Assembly: GCA_020746875.1 (NCBI GenBank)
Contig: JAGTJL010000014.1
Span: 1,302,001-1,366,000 of the forward strand
Source: Rhexocercosporidium sp. MPI-PUGE-AT-0058
Taxonomy: Eukaryota; Ascomycota; Leotiomycetes; Helotiales
Direction of reading: 5' to 3'
Length of the DNA stretch: 64,000 nucleotides
Below the pieces are notes generated by a model, which was not told where the DNA came from, searched no databases, and saw nothing but the letters and a program-made list of their open reading frames with translations. The translations under genes were made by a program, and so were the position numbers. Positions 22,226-33,919 of the stretch are shown here, in pieces; positions within the stretch are counted from its first letter, which is position 1; each line of letters starts with the position of its first letter.

Positions 22226-23875
22226 ATGGCGGTCGACCACGATTACGAGAAGGGCATCAATTCCTCTCCTATTCCGGACAGTCCGGCCGATGAGAAGTCT
22301 CACAGCATACATAATGAGAACGCACACACCGCTGCCGAGAGAGGGCATGTCGCTACAGACAGGTGAGCTCTCCGCTTCCAGTCAGTCTGACGAAGCTAAT
22401 GGAATGAAGGCATGGAGTCTCTCTGGTCACATTCGACCCCAAAGCAGAAGCTAAACTTCGTATGAAGATCGATTTATACATCGTCCCCACTGTTGCACTT
22501 CTGTATCTCTTCTGCTTCATCGATCGAGCCAACATCGGTAGGTCTCTTCCCCTTCCCCACCCAATCGTTACTCACACGCCCAGGTAACGCCAAATTGGCA
22601 GGCTTCGAGAAGGAACTGGGCTTAAAAAAATACGACTACAATGCCGTGCTGTCCGTCTTTTACATCTCCTACATCATCTTTGAGATCCCCTCGAACATGG
22701 CCTGCAAATGGATCGGTCCCGGTTACTTCATCCCTATAATTTCGCTACTTTTCGGCATCTGCTCTATCTGTACGGCTTTCGTGCACAACTTCAACCAAAT
22801 CTGTGCCGTCCGATTCCTGCTGGGAATCTTCGAAGCCGGAATGATGCCCGGAATTGCGTATTATCTCTCCCGGTGGTATCGACGCAGCGAATTGGCGTTC
22901 CGATTAGCTTTGTATATCGTTATGGCGCCTATTGCTGGTGCTTTCGGTGGTCTTCTTGCCTCTGGAATCCTTAGAATGGACAACTTTGGAAGTTTGAAAT
23001 CTTGGCGTATGATCTTCGCCATTGAGGGTATCATTACTTGTGGTCTTGCGGTGATCTCATTCTTCACCCTGACTGATCGCCCAGCAACTGCCCGTTGGCT
23101 TACACAAGACGAGAAGGATTTGGCTATTGCCCGTGTCAAGTCCGAGCGTGTTGGAACCACCGAAGTCCTCGACAAGATGGACAAACCCAAGGTGTTCCGA
23201 GGAATCTTTTCACCTGTCACGCTAGCCACTTCGTTCATCTTCCTCCTTGACAATATCACTGTCCAGGGCTTGGCTTTCTTTGCTCCTACGATCGTCAAGA
23301 CTATCTACCCGAAGTATAGCCTGGTTTCACTGCAACTCCACACAGTTCCTCCGTACATCGTTGGTGCATTCTTCACTGTTCTTTTCCCGTTCTTATCCTG
23401 GAGATTCGACAAGCGGAACATCTTCTTTATTGTCTCGGCACCTTTGATGATGATCGGCTACATCATGTTTCTCTCCTCCACGGACGGACAAACTCGCTAC
23501 GGCGCAACATTCATCATTGCATCAGGAGCTTACTCTTTCGGCGCTCTTTGTAACGCTCAAGTGGCTGCAAACGTCGTATCCGACACAGCCCGCTCTTCGG
23601 CCATCGCAACTAACGTCATGTTCGGTAATATTGGAGGTCTAATCTCTACCTGGAGCTTCTTACCCTTCGACGGGCCCAACTATCACATTGGCAATGGGTT
23701 GAACCTGGCTACATCTAGCACAATCCTGCTCTGCTCGATTGGCTTGCTATTATGGATGTGGGGCAATAACAAGAAGAGGGCAAAGTTGGATACGGATGCT
23801 GCGCTGGATGGATTGAGCCAGAAGCAAATCCAGGACTTGGACTGGAGACATCCTGGTTTCAGGTGGAAGCCTTGA
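22226..23875 (+). CDS. MFS transporter, anion:cation symporter (DAL5/TNA1-like) family
   Basis: Three exons (22226-22362, 22410-22537, 22584-23875) with introns GTGAGC...AAG and GTAGGT...CAG give 518 aa. Start MAVDHDYEKG follows AAA. The acidic N tail (about 60 residues) is followed by KLRMKIDLYIVPTVALLYLF, FIDRANIGNAKLAGFEKELG (about 80-105), and ICAVRFLLGIFEAGMMPGIA (helix 4 signature of the family). The STWSFLPFDGPNYHIGNGLN segment near the end is also characteristic. Twelve membrane helices are expected. Relatives import allantoate, nicotinate, pantothenate, tartrate and other organic anions by proton symport; substrate is unknown. No clustering with metabolic genes suggests one. Confidence 0.93.
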
Positions 23876-24950
23876 ATGGGGTTTCAAGTACAATATGATG
23901 TTAGCAGGCTATTAGCCGAACTTGGAGTTTCTGGAGAGAGGAAGATTGGGAAGCGAAGGAGGCAGAATTGATGCCAAACATCTGGCAGTCGTTCAAATTG
24001 TCCTACTTGCGAGTAACTGAGCTTTCAATTGTGATTGAATTTCATTTTCCATATCCAGTTACTACTCTGACTGTCTCGTGCAGATCAATGTTCATAAGGC
24101 TAACTCAACCACTCATCTCTGTGAATCAACTCATGGTCATAGCGGTGGAGTGTCATACAACCTTTGTGCAGTTGAATCTCACAAGAGATGTTAGTGAAAG
24201 GGTGCCCTGAGTCCAAGGTTCAATCCACATACAGGTTGAAGATGATAGGAGGAGATGACTGTGCTGGTGTCTGCTCATGCACTCTCTTGGCATACACCTG
24301 CTCCTAGACTAAGGAAAGAGACATAGGCCTAAAAGAGCAGCGCGAGATCAGGACCACAATGAATATAGTTATGCGAATGTTGACTCGCTATTGAGACAAC
24401 CTTGCTCAATGCATTCACCTTAATGACATTCCTGTTTTGAATTCCGTGTACCCGTGAAGTGACATTGGTTTGTTTTGTTTTTGAAATTCTCGCTTTCCCC
24501 CAAGCGACCAAAGAATGGAATGCTCAGCAATATGTATTCAAGATCTATTCACCGCACATAGTTATATAGCAATAACAATGTATTTAATAACAGTTCCTAT
24601 GTAGATTAAATAATCTACTGTCCCCTTACCGTCCTGCGCTCCTCATTTCGAAGTCCTAGTCCACCCATCATGCTCCCGCGACCCGACGGCTGAAACCTTT
24701 TCCGTGTCCGAAATCTGTTAGCTGTCCGAAGAAGCACTCCGACCCTCCCTCCTACCATACTCCATCTGCGAAGCATCTCTCCCCGCTAGCCCTAGGTTCC
24801 CTTCGAAATATACGGGAGCTCAAGATGACTGAAGCGGTCAACAACACCTAATTGCGCCGGAACCTGGGAATCACCTCGGTTACCCACCTTAGGCGTTTCC
24901 AACCGCGCTCTGGCCGTGTTCTCTTCTTCAATTCCGAGCTTCCCGTCAAG
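23876..24950. other. Intergenic before hAT-like element
   Basis: About 1 kb without a supported gene. Frames at 23968-24210 and 24329-24511 have no family character. The flank from about 24600 is GC-richer and is interrupted by the element at 24951. Confidence 0.4.
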
Positions 24951-25362
24951 CAGCGTATGAAAACGCCCAGCCTCAAACAGCCTGGCCCCCTTGGAGGGCG
25001 GGGGCAGAGTAAGGGGGCCGCTAGGCTAAGGCAGGCGAACCAAAATTTAAGCTTAATCAGGCTGAGGCAGGCTGACTATAGTAAAGAAGTAGGCGGAGGC
25101 AGGCGTGTAAGACTGACAAAATCAGGGACAGGGAGCATTATCCGAGTATAAAAATATTCAAAGGTATAAAAAATATACAGAAGTATAATTTCCGATAATC
25201 CGAAATTACCTTAGCCCAGCCTCAGCCTGCCACTCTCTTTATTAAGGCTGGCGGAGCATTCCTTATGCTAGGCGCAAGCAGGCTGAGATAAATAAATCAA
25301 GGTTTAGGCGGAGGCGGCAGGCTGCTGTAGGCTGGACTTGGGCTGGGCAGAGTCATACGCTG
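24951..25362. mobile_element. Nonautonomous hAT-like element with 8-bp target duplication
   Basis: The element begins CAGCGTATGA (24951) and ends TCATACGCTG (25362), perfect 10-bp TIRs; both ends continue inward to GCCCAGCC. Many internal copies of AGGC(A/T)GGCTGA-like motifs lie in both orientations (for example near 25066 and the reverse near 25213), typical hAT subterminal repeats. Flanks CCGTCAAG (left) and GCGTCAAG (right) are an 8-bp target-site duplication with one mismatch, as expected for hAT. At 412 bp with no transposase it is nonautonomous. An AT-rich core (about 25140-25200) separates the two repeat arms. Confidence 0.75.
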
Positions 25363-25370
25363 GCGTCAAG

Positions 25371-25618
25371 TATCCCATCAACCGCCGTCGCTTGCACATT
25401 TTAGCGCGGAAAAGTAGAGGGGGTGCATCGAGCGCAACACTCAATTTCAGGACAATTTAATTTTATATTTGAGTACAACTGCTTCGAAATACTTATTCTT
25501 TCTTACAAAAAAAGGTTGTCTTGATCTTGTGGAGCTAGATATGTTGCTTCAAAGGAGGTATCTCTCTTTAGCGTATATCAAACGACGCTAAAATGTGTGT
25601 ATGGCGGTTGAGGGGATA
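25371..25618. mobile_element. TA-flanked MITE, copy 1
   Basis: About 248 bp. Left end TATCCCATCAACCGCC and reverse-complemented right end TATCCCCTCAACCGCC are inverted repeats. Inner inverted repeats CACATTTTAGCG (25395-25406) and CGCTAAAATGTG (25586-25597) are perfect. It is flanked by TA, suggesting mobilisation by a Tc1/mariner-type transposase. It begins immediately after the 8-bp duplication of the hAT-like element. A relative lies at 44640-44879. Confidence 0.75.
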
Positions 25619-25623
25619 ATACA

Positions 25624-25959
25624 ATGGTACACGTAAGCGAAGCCAAAGCTATAAAGCTTATAATAGAAAATACGTCAGTACTCTTACCGAAAGTCTACTG
25701 CTCGTTTCGAAGGAAAAGCATAACATACATTGTCAGAGAACGGATCCACGGGATGAGTACCTGTAAGAACTGGGATAGTCGTACGGCAGAGTCAAAAGCA
25801 GACTTGCTATCTCAGCTGCGACAATATTTTATCGAGCTCCGAGCAATTCCACATCCGATTCCTGGAATGGTAGTTTGTTGTGACCTCATTTGTAAAGCAC
25901 ACATTCCGAATTTCTCATCCTTCAGGAAGGTGAAATTTGTTGACCTAGACTTTCTATAG
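25624..25959 (+). pseudogene. Truncated APH/kinase-like phosphotransferase fragment
   Basis: 111-residue frame starting only 6 bp after the MITE. It contains SEAKAIKLIIENTSVLLPKVY, IVRERIHGMSTCKNWDS and ADLLSQLRQYFIELRAIPHP, which align with the N-lobe and hinge of fungal aminoglycoside-phosphotransferase-like (APH) proteins (E-A-x-x-I-xx-N-T-x-V-P-x-V and the later Q-L-xx-Y-xx-x-L-R). The ATP-binding start of the N-lobe and the whole catalytic half (H-G-D-x-xx-x-N) are missing. The remainder is a broken gene, probably cut at its 5' side by the MITE. Confidence 0.55.
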
Positions 25960-27039
25960 AATAATTACTACCTATTGGTGCTGCAGGCCTCCAGCTACAT
26001 CAACTCCAGATTGATTTTCGATCTCGCTCAAATGAAGATCACTTCCGAAGCCAAGAATATTCGTTGCAAAATAAAGCTCTGCTGACGCGTCTCGTGGTAC
26101 TAAGCAGAATCCTATGATCGACAATGTGTTAGCGAATGAAGGAACCTTCCGGCCACTCGGGAATTCATCGTAAATCTTAAAGCGTCTTAATTTTAAATCG
26201 ACCGTCAATTACCATTCTTAGTCTAGCTTCTGCCCGAGGGAAAGACTAAATCGTAGCCGCGAAAAGATCGGAACAATTATACTACTATTCAATTTCAAAC
26301 TCATTGGTGCCCTTGGGTACATTCGAGGTCGAATTATAATATTTGCTATGATAGCGCATCGCTAGGGAAATCACATAAAGTGCTTCAATTCAGGGTATTA
26401 TCCGGTTTCAGTATCTTTTGCTATAAAGAGTCACAGTAACCCCCTCTTCAGTGTTTGACTTAAGGTTCCATTGCGAAAATTTGAAAACATTGGTCTCAGT
26501 GCTTCAATTTGGGCACCATTCGAGCCGTCACACTTTCAGCATTGGTGTCAAAAACACTGAGAAGTGGGCGGAAAATTCACCCAACCTCTGCTTTCCCTGA
26601 CGGTCTGGACGTTAAGTTTTTGGCAGCGAATGTAAACCAGAAGATTCAATGTTCAGGGGCAAAGTAGTTTCGGTACATGCACAAACTTCGATGAATACCT
26701 TAAATGTAGTAATCACCATATCGTATCCCACTGCAATCCCATCCAGACGGAACTTATAAGTGGACCGTGATGCCCGCCATTTCTTATGCTGTACTCTCAG
26801 CAACTGTCATTTATCTGGTTTATTTGGACAGCTCCATACGATAATTTCTTGTTTCTTATACGTCTCTAATCTTTCGTTCTTTTGTGAGACTACGATCACG
26901 TTCATTAAACCATCACCACACGCAGCAACTTCTGCATCTTCCGATTATCGAAAACGACTACAATCCTTGAACCTTGCTGCCCTCGCCCTACCGATCGTAC
27001 AATTCCTTTTGTCTAGATATCCCTAATCTTTCATTCATT
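25960..27039. other. Intergenic with a possible gene fragment
   Basis: A 78-residue minus frame at 25972-26208 (with ASAELYFATNILGFGSDLHL) faintly recalls the 2EXR/F-box-like fungal family but is too short to call. The rest to 27039 contains only the presumed promoter/leader of the TmpA-like gene. Confidence 0.35.
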
Positions 27040-29050
27040 ATGTCTAAATATCAAGAACAACTTTCTCCTCCAGCAACATGGCCTTCTACCCATTTCGCCC
27101 ATACCGGTGGCCGCCTCAATAACTCCGACGCAGAGAGAGGTCTGTATCGTCACAACGAAATGAACATGTCGCAGCAAAGTGTGGATTCCGCATTCTACTC
27201 CGGCTCTATCTCTCGCGCACAATCTTCAAACGTCTCACTCTTGCCAGCCGCCGGTAACGGGAGCGTCGATGAAAGCACCAAGACGGTGCATGTCCCTGAA
27301 CCTGCCGTCTCTCCTTTCAAACACCGAATGATCCTCTTCCAGCTTTGGTTCAATACGTATAGAAAGTTCTTCGCCTTCATAGTTCTGCTCAACCTCGTTG
27401 GTGTAATAATGGCGGCATTAGATCGATTTTCGTATGCTAAGAATCACCCTGGTGCTTTGGTACTCGGCAATATCCTCGCCGCCATTCTAGTTCGAAATGA
27501 GTTGTTCGGCCGGTTCCTATACCTCATTGCTAATCACGGCCTGCGAAGTGTATGTTTCTATACTCTCTTTTAATGAGGAAGTTGCTAATAGAATCTTTGA
27601 CAGTGGGCTCCAACATACCTCAAGCTGGCAGTTGTATCAATACTCCAGCATCTAGGAGGAGTACACTCGGGATGTGCTCTTTCAGGGACTGCGTAAGCCC
27701 CGGCCCCTGTGTACCAATAGAGTGAATTAACATTGGATAGGTGGCTTGTGTACAACATCGTTACCATCATACAGCATCACACACATTTGACTGTAATCGT
27801 AATGGGTATCATCAGCTGCACATTCATGATCATATGTATTCTGAGTGCCTTTCCATGGGTGCGCAAGTAAGTTACAAGTTTTCTGGTCGGGGTGTCAATG
27901 GCTGATTATAGGTAGCAATCATCACAATATTTTTGAGAGATATCATCGCTTCATGGGATGGATGGCTCTGGCAGTACGTAGTTTTGGCCCACCGTGGAAA
28001 CTATTCTAACAGCTGCTAGGCCACTTGGAGCTTTGTAATTCTGGGCAATGTATACGATTACAAAAACGGAAAATGGAGATCTGATGCTCAATCCCTGCTC
28101 AGTACACAAGAATTCTGGTTCTCTATTTTCATCACAGTATTGTAAGTTTTCCACCAATGAGTAGAAGACCACTGCTTACTTTTAGAAGTATCTTCACCCC
28201 CTGGGTCACTGTCCGAGAAGTTCCAGTAGAAGTTGAAATCGTGAGCATTCCTTCAGCTTCCAATAGAAATGTGCTAAGACATGTTTTAGCCCTCGTCCAA
28301 AGTTGCCGTTCTCAAATTCAAACGCGGAATTCAGCAAGGTCTACTAGGCAGAATCGGCCGCTCAGCTGCCTTGGAGTACCACGCTTTCGGAATCATTAGC
28401 GAAGGAAAGAATTCCGGGTGTCACTATATGGTGTGTGGTGTGCAGGGTGACTTTACTAAGAGTCTTGTGGCCAACCCACCTAAGACAATATGGACCAGGG
28501 AGCTGAAATTCGGTATGCCTTTTCTAAATCTAAAAAGAAGCCAAAACGACTAATAAGTAATAGCTGGTCCAGGACACGCATCCGCAATGTTTAAGAGAGG
28601 AATTCGAATCTGTACTGGAACCGGTATAGGTGCAGCATTATCAACCTGTATTCAAAGTAAAAACTGGCATGTCATCACCAATATTGCTTCCCCGGGACTG
28701 AGATTAATCTTCTGTTAGGTTCTTCATCTGGATAGGCTCTGACCAGGAGAAAACCTTCGGACCAACGATATCAAACTTGATCTACAAACACATCGAGCCC
28801 GAAAGGATGATTATCTGGGACACGAAAAAGCGCGGCGGTCGACCAGATACCATGCAGCTTCTTAGAGATACCTGGCATAGCTTTGGTGCAGAAGTCATTT
28901 TCATCACGTCTAACATGCGAGGCAACGATGAGATGATGCAAGGCTGTCGAGCAGGTAAGAATATCTATGCATTCATGATTAGATAATCAACCCTATTAAC
29001 CTCAATTATTAGCTGGTTTACACGCCTTTGGCACTTTATGGGACTTTTAA
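27040..29050 (+). CDS. TmpA-like integral membrane flavoprotein/oxidoreductase
   Basis: Ten exons: 27040-27549, 27604-27692, 27741-27866, 27916-27973, 28020-28141, 28186-28240, 28290-28512, 28564-28666, 28719-28954, 29013-29050; 519 aa. A cytosolic N tail (about 100 residues) leads to several membrane helices (YRKFFAFIVLLNLVGVIMAA, LTVIVMGIISCTFMIICILS, WFSIFITVFI). A soluble C-terminal half follows, with GVQGDFTKSLVANPPKTIWT, RGIRICTGTGIGAALS (nucleotide-binding glycine loop), WIGSDQEKTFGP and WDTKKRGGRPDTMQLL. This matches the TmpA family of fungal membrane oxidoreductases; A. nidulans TmpA affects conidiation. Intron 8 appears to use a GC donor (GCATGT at 28667). The last intron is needed for the conserved C terminus GLHAFGTLWDF. 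Confidence 0.85.
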
Positions 29051-31684
29051 TGTTTGGTATCCTAAATAGAGGGAGCAGGGATTGACAGAGGTCTTGGGTT
29101 CTTAGGGGTTGCGTAATATGATTAAAGTGAATATTTGTATGATTGAGTGCATTAGAAGGTATAGATGTGGTAGGCGTTCAGAGATGGATAGGATAGCGAC
29201 ATAATGCAAAATCTATATACTTATATAATCGATTTATAGTCCTGTGGCGATCGACTCACGTGTTACAATAGCTAAGGGAATTCGAGGTTAAGTAGAGACT
29301 GACTAAGAACACCTTTAGTAAGGGTTTAAGAGGGATTTGTACTAAATATGTTCTCAAACTTTTTGAAATGTAAAATCTCTTTATTTCTTTTGTATCCATC
29401 AATTATTCAAATTATCATCGCTTCCAGGGAAGAAAAAAGTTAAATCGAAGAAGATGAAGTTGTGGAAAACAATGCTGGATTGTTAGCTGAACGAAATGTT
29501 GTGCCGTTGTGCGGTTGGTTATGATAACTCGCCTACTGTCAATAGCCGTGCAAGTATTCTTTGGGCCTCAGTTGCTTGTAACAGAGAATAACAGATAATT
29601 TGAGATGAAATAGAGCCGATTTGAGAAATAGGACTGAATTGGCAGATGTGCCACTTAGCGAAGAAGAGAAGAAATAATCTGATAAAAGGAGAAGGGCTAC
29701 AGTGTTAGTAGGAAAGCTGGGATTTCCGGTAGTAGAGTTAGGGGACGGAACGGAACGCCGATCGGAGAGAGAAGAGAGCTGTAGGCTAGAAGAGCGGCGG
29801 TTATGAGTTATAAGATAAGTTGATGAAACGAACGATACATTTTATTTATTGGAGTTGTGTTTACCTGGACGAGGGAGAGAGGGGGGGTTCTGGTGGCGAT
29901 AAGAGGGAAACAGCAGGAGTGGGATCTAAGAGTGGGGGAATGGGCGATATTGAAATTGATGATTTTGGTGTAGCCAACGGTGTAGCCAACGGTGTAAATG
30001 GTAAAGCTGGGGAAGGTGGTGAATTTGACACAGGGGTGGCAGTGGGTGATTGCACGGGGTTATCGCGGGATTGAAAAGTTCGAGGTCCCGAAATCTCCAA
30101 TGCGCGGTGCAAAATTAATAATACTACGAACGAAAACGAAACTGATACTCATTCAGACGTGTTGTCGGTGGAGACTTCTTTCGCCAGTGGTTATCAGTCA
30201 AGTGTATTCTCACAGGTTTTGAGTTCTTGGACCCCTTTTCCTTAGCGAGCCTTTTAAAATATCCAACATTCGAGACTGATACCCGTGGACTGTCATATTT
30301 GAAGTCAAGGTAAATATCACCAAAGCAACGAACTAGATTGAGTATTTATGTGAAGGAAAGGGACGTCACGAAAGCCTCTCTAGCCCGCGCCTCAGTGATA
30401 GAAAGTTGTATCTCTACAACTCTACCTTGAAATCAACAGTCAACAACATCTCTAATCCCCCTAGCACTAGCGTCATATTTCAGATCTCTAGTCACATCGA
30501 ATCCAGCCAGAATTGATGGAACAGGAACTGGCCAGAAGTTAACACATGCAACAAGATAATACTGCAGCAGCCACTCTCTTGGTGACGTCTCCTCTTCACT
30601 CTTTATCAACGTTACTATAATTCTATATGTAATACTATATCCCCAGTTTCCGATGCGATAAGCACAGATATCACAATATTTATCGCTAGCTGCAAAGACG
30701 GCCGCTCGACGGATAGCTGCTGCTAAGCCAAGAGCTCGGCATGAGCGTAGAGATTTCTGTAACCTAGAATCCCGTGAACTTTATCTTCCGTAGCATGTAT
30801 CACATCTGTGAACAAAGCATTGAATAGCTTGCAGATGCCTGATAGCTTCACACATGGTGTGTCCAGAATCTTGTGTCCAGGCAGAGGGACGTCTTCCTAC
30901 ACGCATCAAACAGCATCCATTCTTCTCTACTTTACGTATCCTTTAATCTGCCATAGTTGTGGTTGATGGGGCCATCGTCTTCAGCGCAATTGGAACGCTA
31001 TGATCTGCTTCGGACTGTGGAGGCGAAGGAGATTTCGGATGATGCAGAGGGACAGACGGTGACTAAGATCACCTATCAGGAAGTTAGTGTCACGGTTTAA
31101 GTGGCAGGATTCAGAGGATAGTAGTGAACGTTTATAAAACTATTATACACAGTAATTACAAGGTAGTTTAATAGAATAACGAACATAGATGCGCGGTTTG
31201 GATGTTAAAGTAGTAAAGGATCGATGATGCAGCTATTACATTACGTTAGAGCGCTTTACGACTTTATAGGTCTAAATACTTAAAATACAGTTAAGTTTTA
31301 GGTATTTTTTAGCAAATTAATACAGATGAATACTACGAGATAAATCATATCCATCTGTACCGTGATTTTGTCTCAGAGTATTCCTTCTTCGTAAATTCTA
31401 CGTATTACTTCTCGCTTAAATAAGAAATAAACAATTTTCCTAATACTCTTTTAATATCACTGTCTTTCAAAACTACCGGCTTCTCATTAGCAAGAGATGC
31501 GCATGACAAGAATCTTTTATTTCACACATTAGCGGAATCGTACGTCTCGACCTTCGAGGCTCAGATTTCTATTAGGGAAAGCTTCCTGCCAATTTCAAAA
31601 AGAAGGGAACTACTCTTGTTCTTGGATCAAGCCTTTACACTAGTTCGATAGCCACCACATGGCCTGCCATCATCAAAGCGTCTC
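29051..31684. other. Gene-poor 2.6 kb, AT-rich in part
   Basis: No supported gene. A short tandem GGTGTAGCCAAC repeat lies at about 29967-29996. A 44-codon frame from about 30966 (MGPSSSAQLERYDLLRTVEA) has coding-like composition but no relatives. From about 31140 to 31440 the sequence is AT-rich, resembling RIP-affected repeat DNA, but I find no TIR or LTR pair. Confidence 0.4.
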
Positions 31685-32934
31685 CTACCTCCCTAGAGAG
31701 ACGCTGGTCAAAGAGACATTGCTCCTGCTCATCAGCTCGATGTTGTCGTTGGTTGCTTCGGCATATATTCCGGATTTATCCTTTCCCATACCAAAGTTTG
31801 CGTCATGCCAATGGCCCTGGAATGCGTAATGGGGGTGGAATACTGTCTGACAAGTCGTCGCGATGAAGAGCATTCCACCCTCAAGTGCCATGAAAATTGG
31901 CTCGTTGTTCGCAAGTGCACTGTCAAAGCCCCCCCACAGTTCTAGAACACGGTATACTGATCGTATGTATATTGCCAGGGTAGCAGTGACAAGTCCTAGA
32001 GTTCAATATCATCAGCATGGAGCCCATTCTGGGTGGGGGGGGGGGGGGGGATCTACAAACCCGCGAGAAAAGCTTTCCAGAACTTCGTTCGGCGCAATGT
32101 AAAATATCGAGGCTCTCTGTCATTCCAGTGCTTACGAGATTGAATGGTAAAGTCTGCGCATAGCACTGCAAAGACTGTCAAGCTGGCGACTTGTGCTATG
32201 AGGCCAGCGATCATCACGTTCACCCCTACGTCTGTATCTTTTTGCGTATCAGCAATGCTTGCCATTGCTCCACCTACTGACTGAAGAATAAGACTAATCA
32301 AGTCGCATGACATGAAAATGATTGTATAAGAGCGAGGTTTGAGACGAGATATGTGCTGGCCGTAGACGACAATAATACGGCCTAGGCAGAGGTAAATTGC
32401 CGCGGATAGGAGGGCAGGCCCGATTGTTAGACCCACGAGTTGTCTGTTTTAGAGAGATTAATTAGCTTAGACTAAACGCATCAACAATGGACGTAATTAG
32501 TAGCTTGTATATGACTTACAGAACGAACGGCATTTTTGGAAACGGGTTGTAATGCATCCTGATTCGGTTTGCGTAACCTAGCACTTCAAGCAAAAGACCC
32601 AAAACCATACCCTCACAAGTCAGCATTTGACACGTTCTTGATGGGAGGCATGCTTACAGTCATGTATCCCCAAGTCTTGAAGCGAATGCCGACGACCATG
32701 TGTATAGCTGCATAGATCCCAAAGATTCCTGCCAATGCTGCATTCCCGTAAAGTGTCTGCGAATCCTTTTCAGACCAAGCTAAACGACTGTTGAAATGAA
32801 GCACTCACCGGAATGTAGGTGAAGTGGGCTTCAGATAGCGGACACAAGTCGAGCGTACAATCATCAGTGTTGATGGTTGTTCCATTCGGGTAGGTACCGG
32901 TCCAAGTCGCATTGGGAAAGAAAACTTGACCCAT
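31685..32934 (-). CDS. RTA1-like lipid-translocating/stress-response membrane protein
   Basis: Five exons (32934-32809, 32756-32658, 32611-32520, 32443-32061, 31995-31685) give 336 aa. The luminal N terminus has N-glycosylation sites and paired Cys (TDDCTLDLC). Seven membrane helices are expected. Family signatures: NPFP within MHYNPFP, GPALLSAAIYLCLGRII, FMSCDLISLILQSVGGAM, and near the end SVYRVLELWGGFDSALANNE then FHPHYAFQGHW. RTA1-family proteins confer resistance to amino-sterol and lipid stress and include the sphingoid-base protein RSB1. Intron 4 (32060-31996) contains a 16-nt G run on the plus strand. The signature blocks fall on both sides of that junction, supporting the splice. Confidence 0.9.
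32035..32050. repeat. 16-nt poly-G tract inside an intron
   Basis: Plus-strand run of 16 G within intron 4 of the RTA1-like gene. In the transcript it is a C tract near the 5' splice site (about 10 nt downstream of the donor). Confidence 0.9.
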
Positions 32935-33919
32935 GATGGAGAGTTTTGACGAGCCTTACAGATGCAGAGAAACCTTCAAATTTAATATTTCGACGAGTAC
33001 GATAAGTCGGAAAGACAGTCAGTGAGATTTGACAAAGTAGGAAAGGGAGCACGCAGTCCAAGAGGAGCAGAAGATATGGGCACAAACCGATTATTAGAGC
33101 GGCAGAATAGAATTGTCCTTATAATTACTTTGTGAGGATAATCTAATTTTACAAAAGTCATCCCTGACAACATCTCTCTTTCCTGACTTGATCATAGGCT
33201 CACTCGTGAGGCACTCTTGTTATCGCCGTACTTCTGCGTCCCACAGCACCCCTGTTGTTGGACAAACCGATCCTTTACATTCAGGGTAAACAGAGCCAGA
33301 GCCAATCACTATCCACAGGCCGTCATAAATGCATTAGAAGTGCTAAAGAGTAAGATCTTACAATTTATTTTATGTACTAGGCTGTGCGCCAGCTCAAACA
33401 GAGCCGCAAGTCACGATTACCGATGCCGACACATACGCGTGGCAAGCTTACACCGGGCAAAACCGCCGCGAAAGGAAGCCGTTCCGTGCCGCTGACACGA
33501 ATTAGGAAGTTTCCAATTTTGGTGAATGGAAATATGGTTATTGATAAATATATTCATATCCCATTACTCAGCTTTGAGCTTGGAAAAAATGAGTGTAAAA
33601 GTACACTTTCGATTTGGATTCGCACTCGCTTTATTTCCTAGGCGGGAAGATTGTGCACAGGCTATGGCTGACATAAAACAGCATTCAAGAGGTACCTCTT
33701 TCTGATGTGCGATGGAGGAAAGTCTGGCCATAGAGAGGCAACATCCTAGAAAGTATCACAGACTCAATGTCTGCTTTTTTCTGCAAGCATAACTTTAATG
33801 TCCCTCTAGCCTGATTTGATTCCAAGAGGAGGGAACGAAGGGGCCCTAATACTTTGAAGCCTCATAAGTACTGCCTATCTTTTCATTTGCATATACTGAC
33901 TCGATCTATCCTTGATCAC
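32935..33919. other. Intergenic between RTA1-like gene and ACT permease
   Basis: The first part is the promoter of the RTA1-like gene (minus), the last part the 3' flank of the permease. Frames such as 33384-33641 show no family features. Confidence 0.4.

Noticed and set aside
24211..24230. B-box-like GGTTCAATCC
   Set aside because: No matching T-stem or acceptor stem could be formed around it.
22226..25959. Secondary-metabolite cluster around the MFS gene
   Set aside because: No synthase, P450, methyltransferase or cluster regulator is present nearby.
29820..30112. Opposing Gly-rich (plus) and Pro-rich (minus) frames
   Set aside because: Both arise from biased GGN/NCC repeats; no other coding sign.
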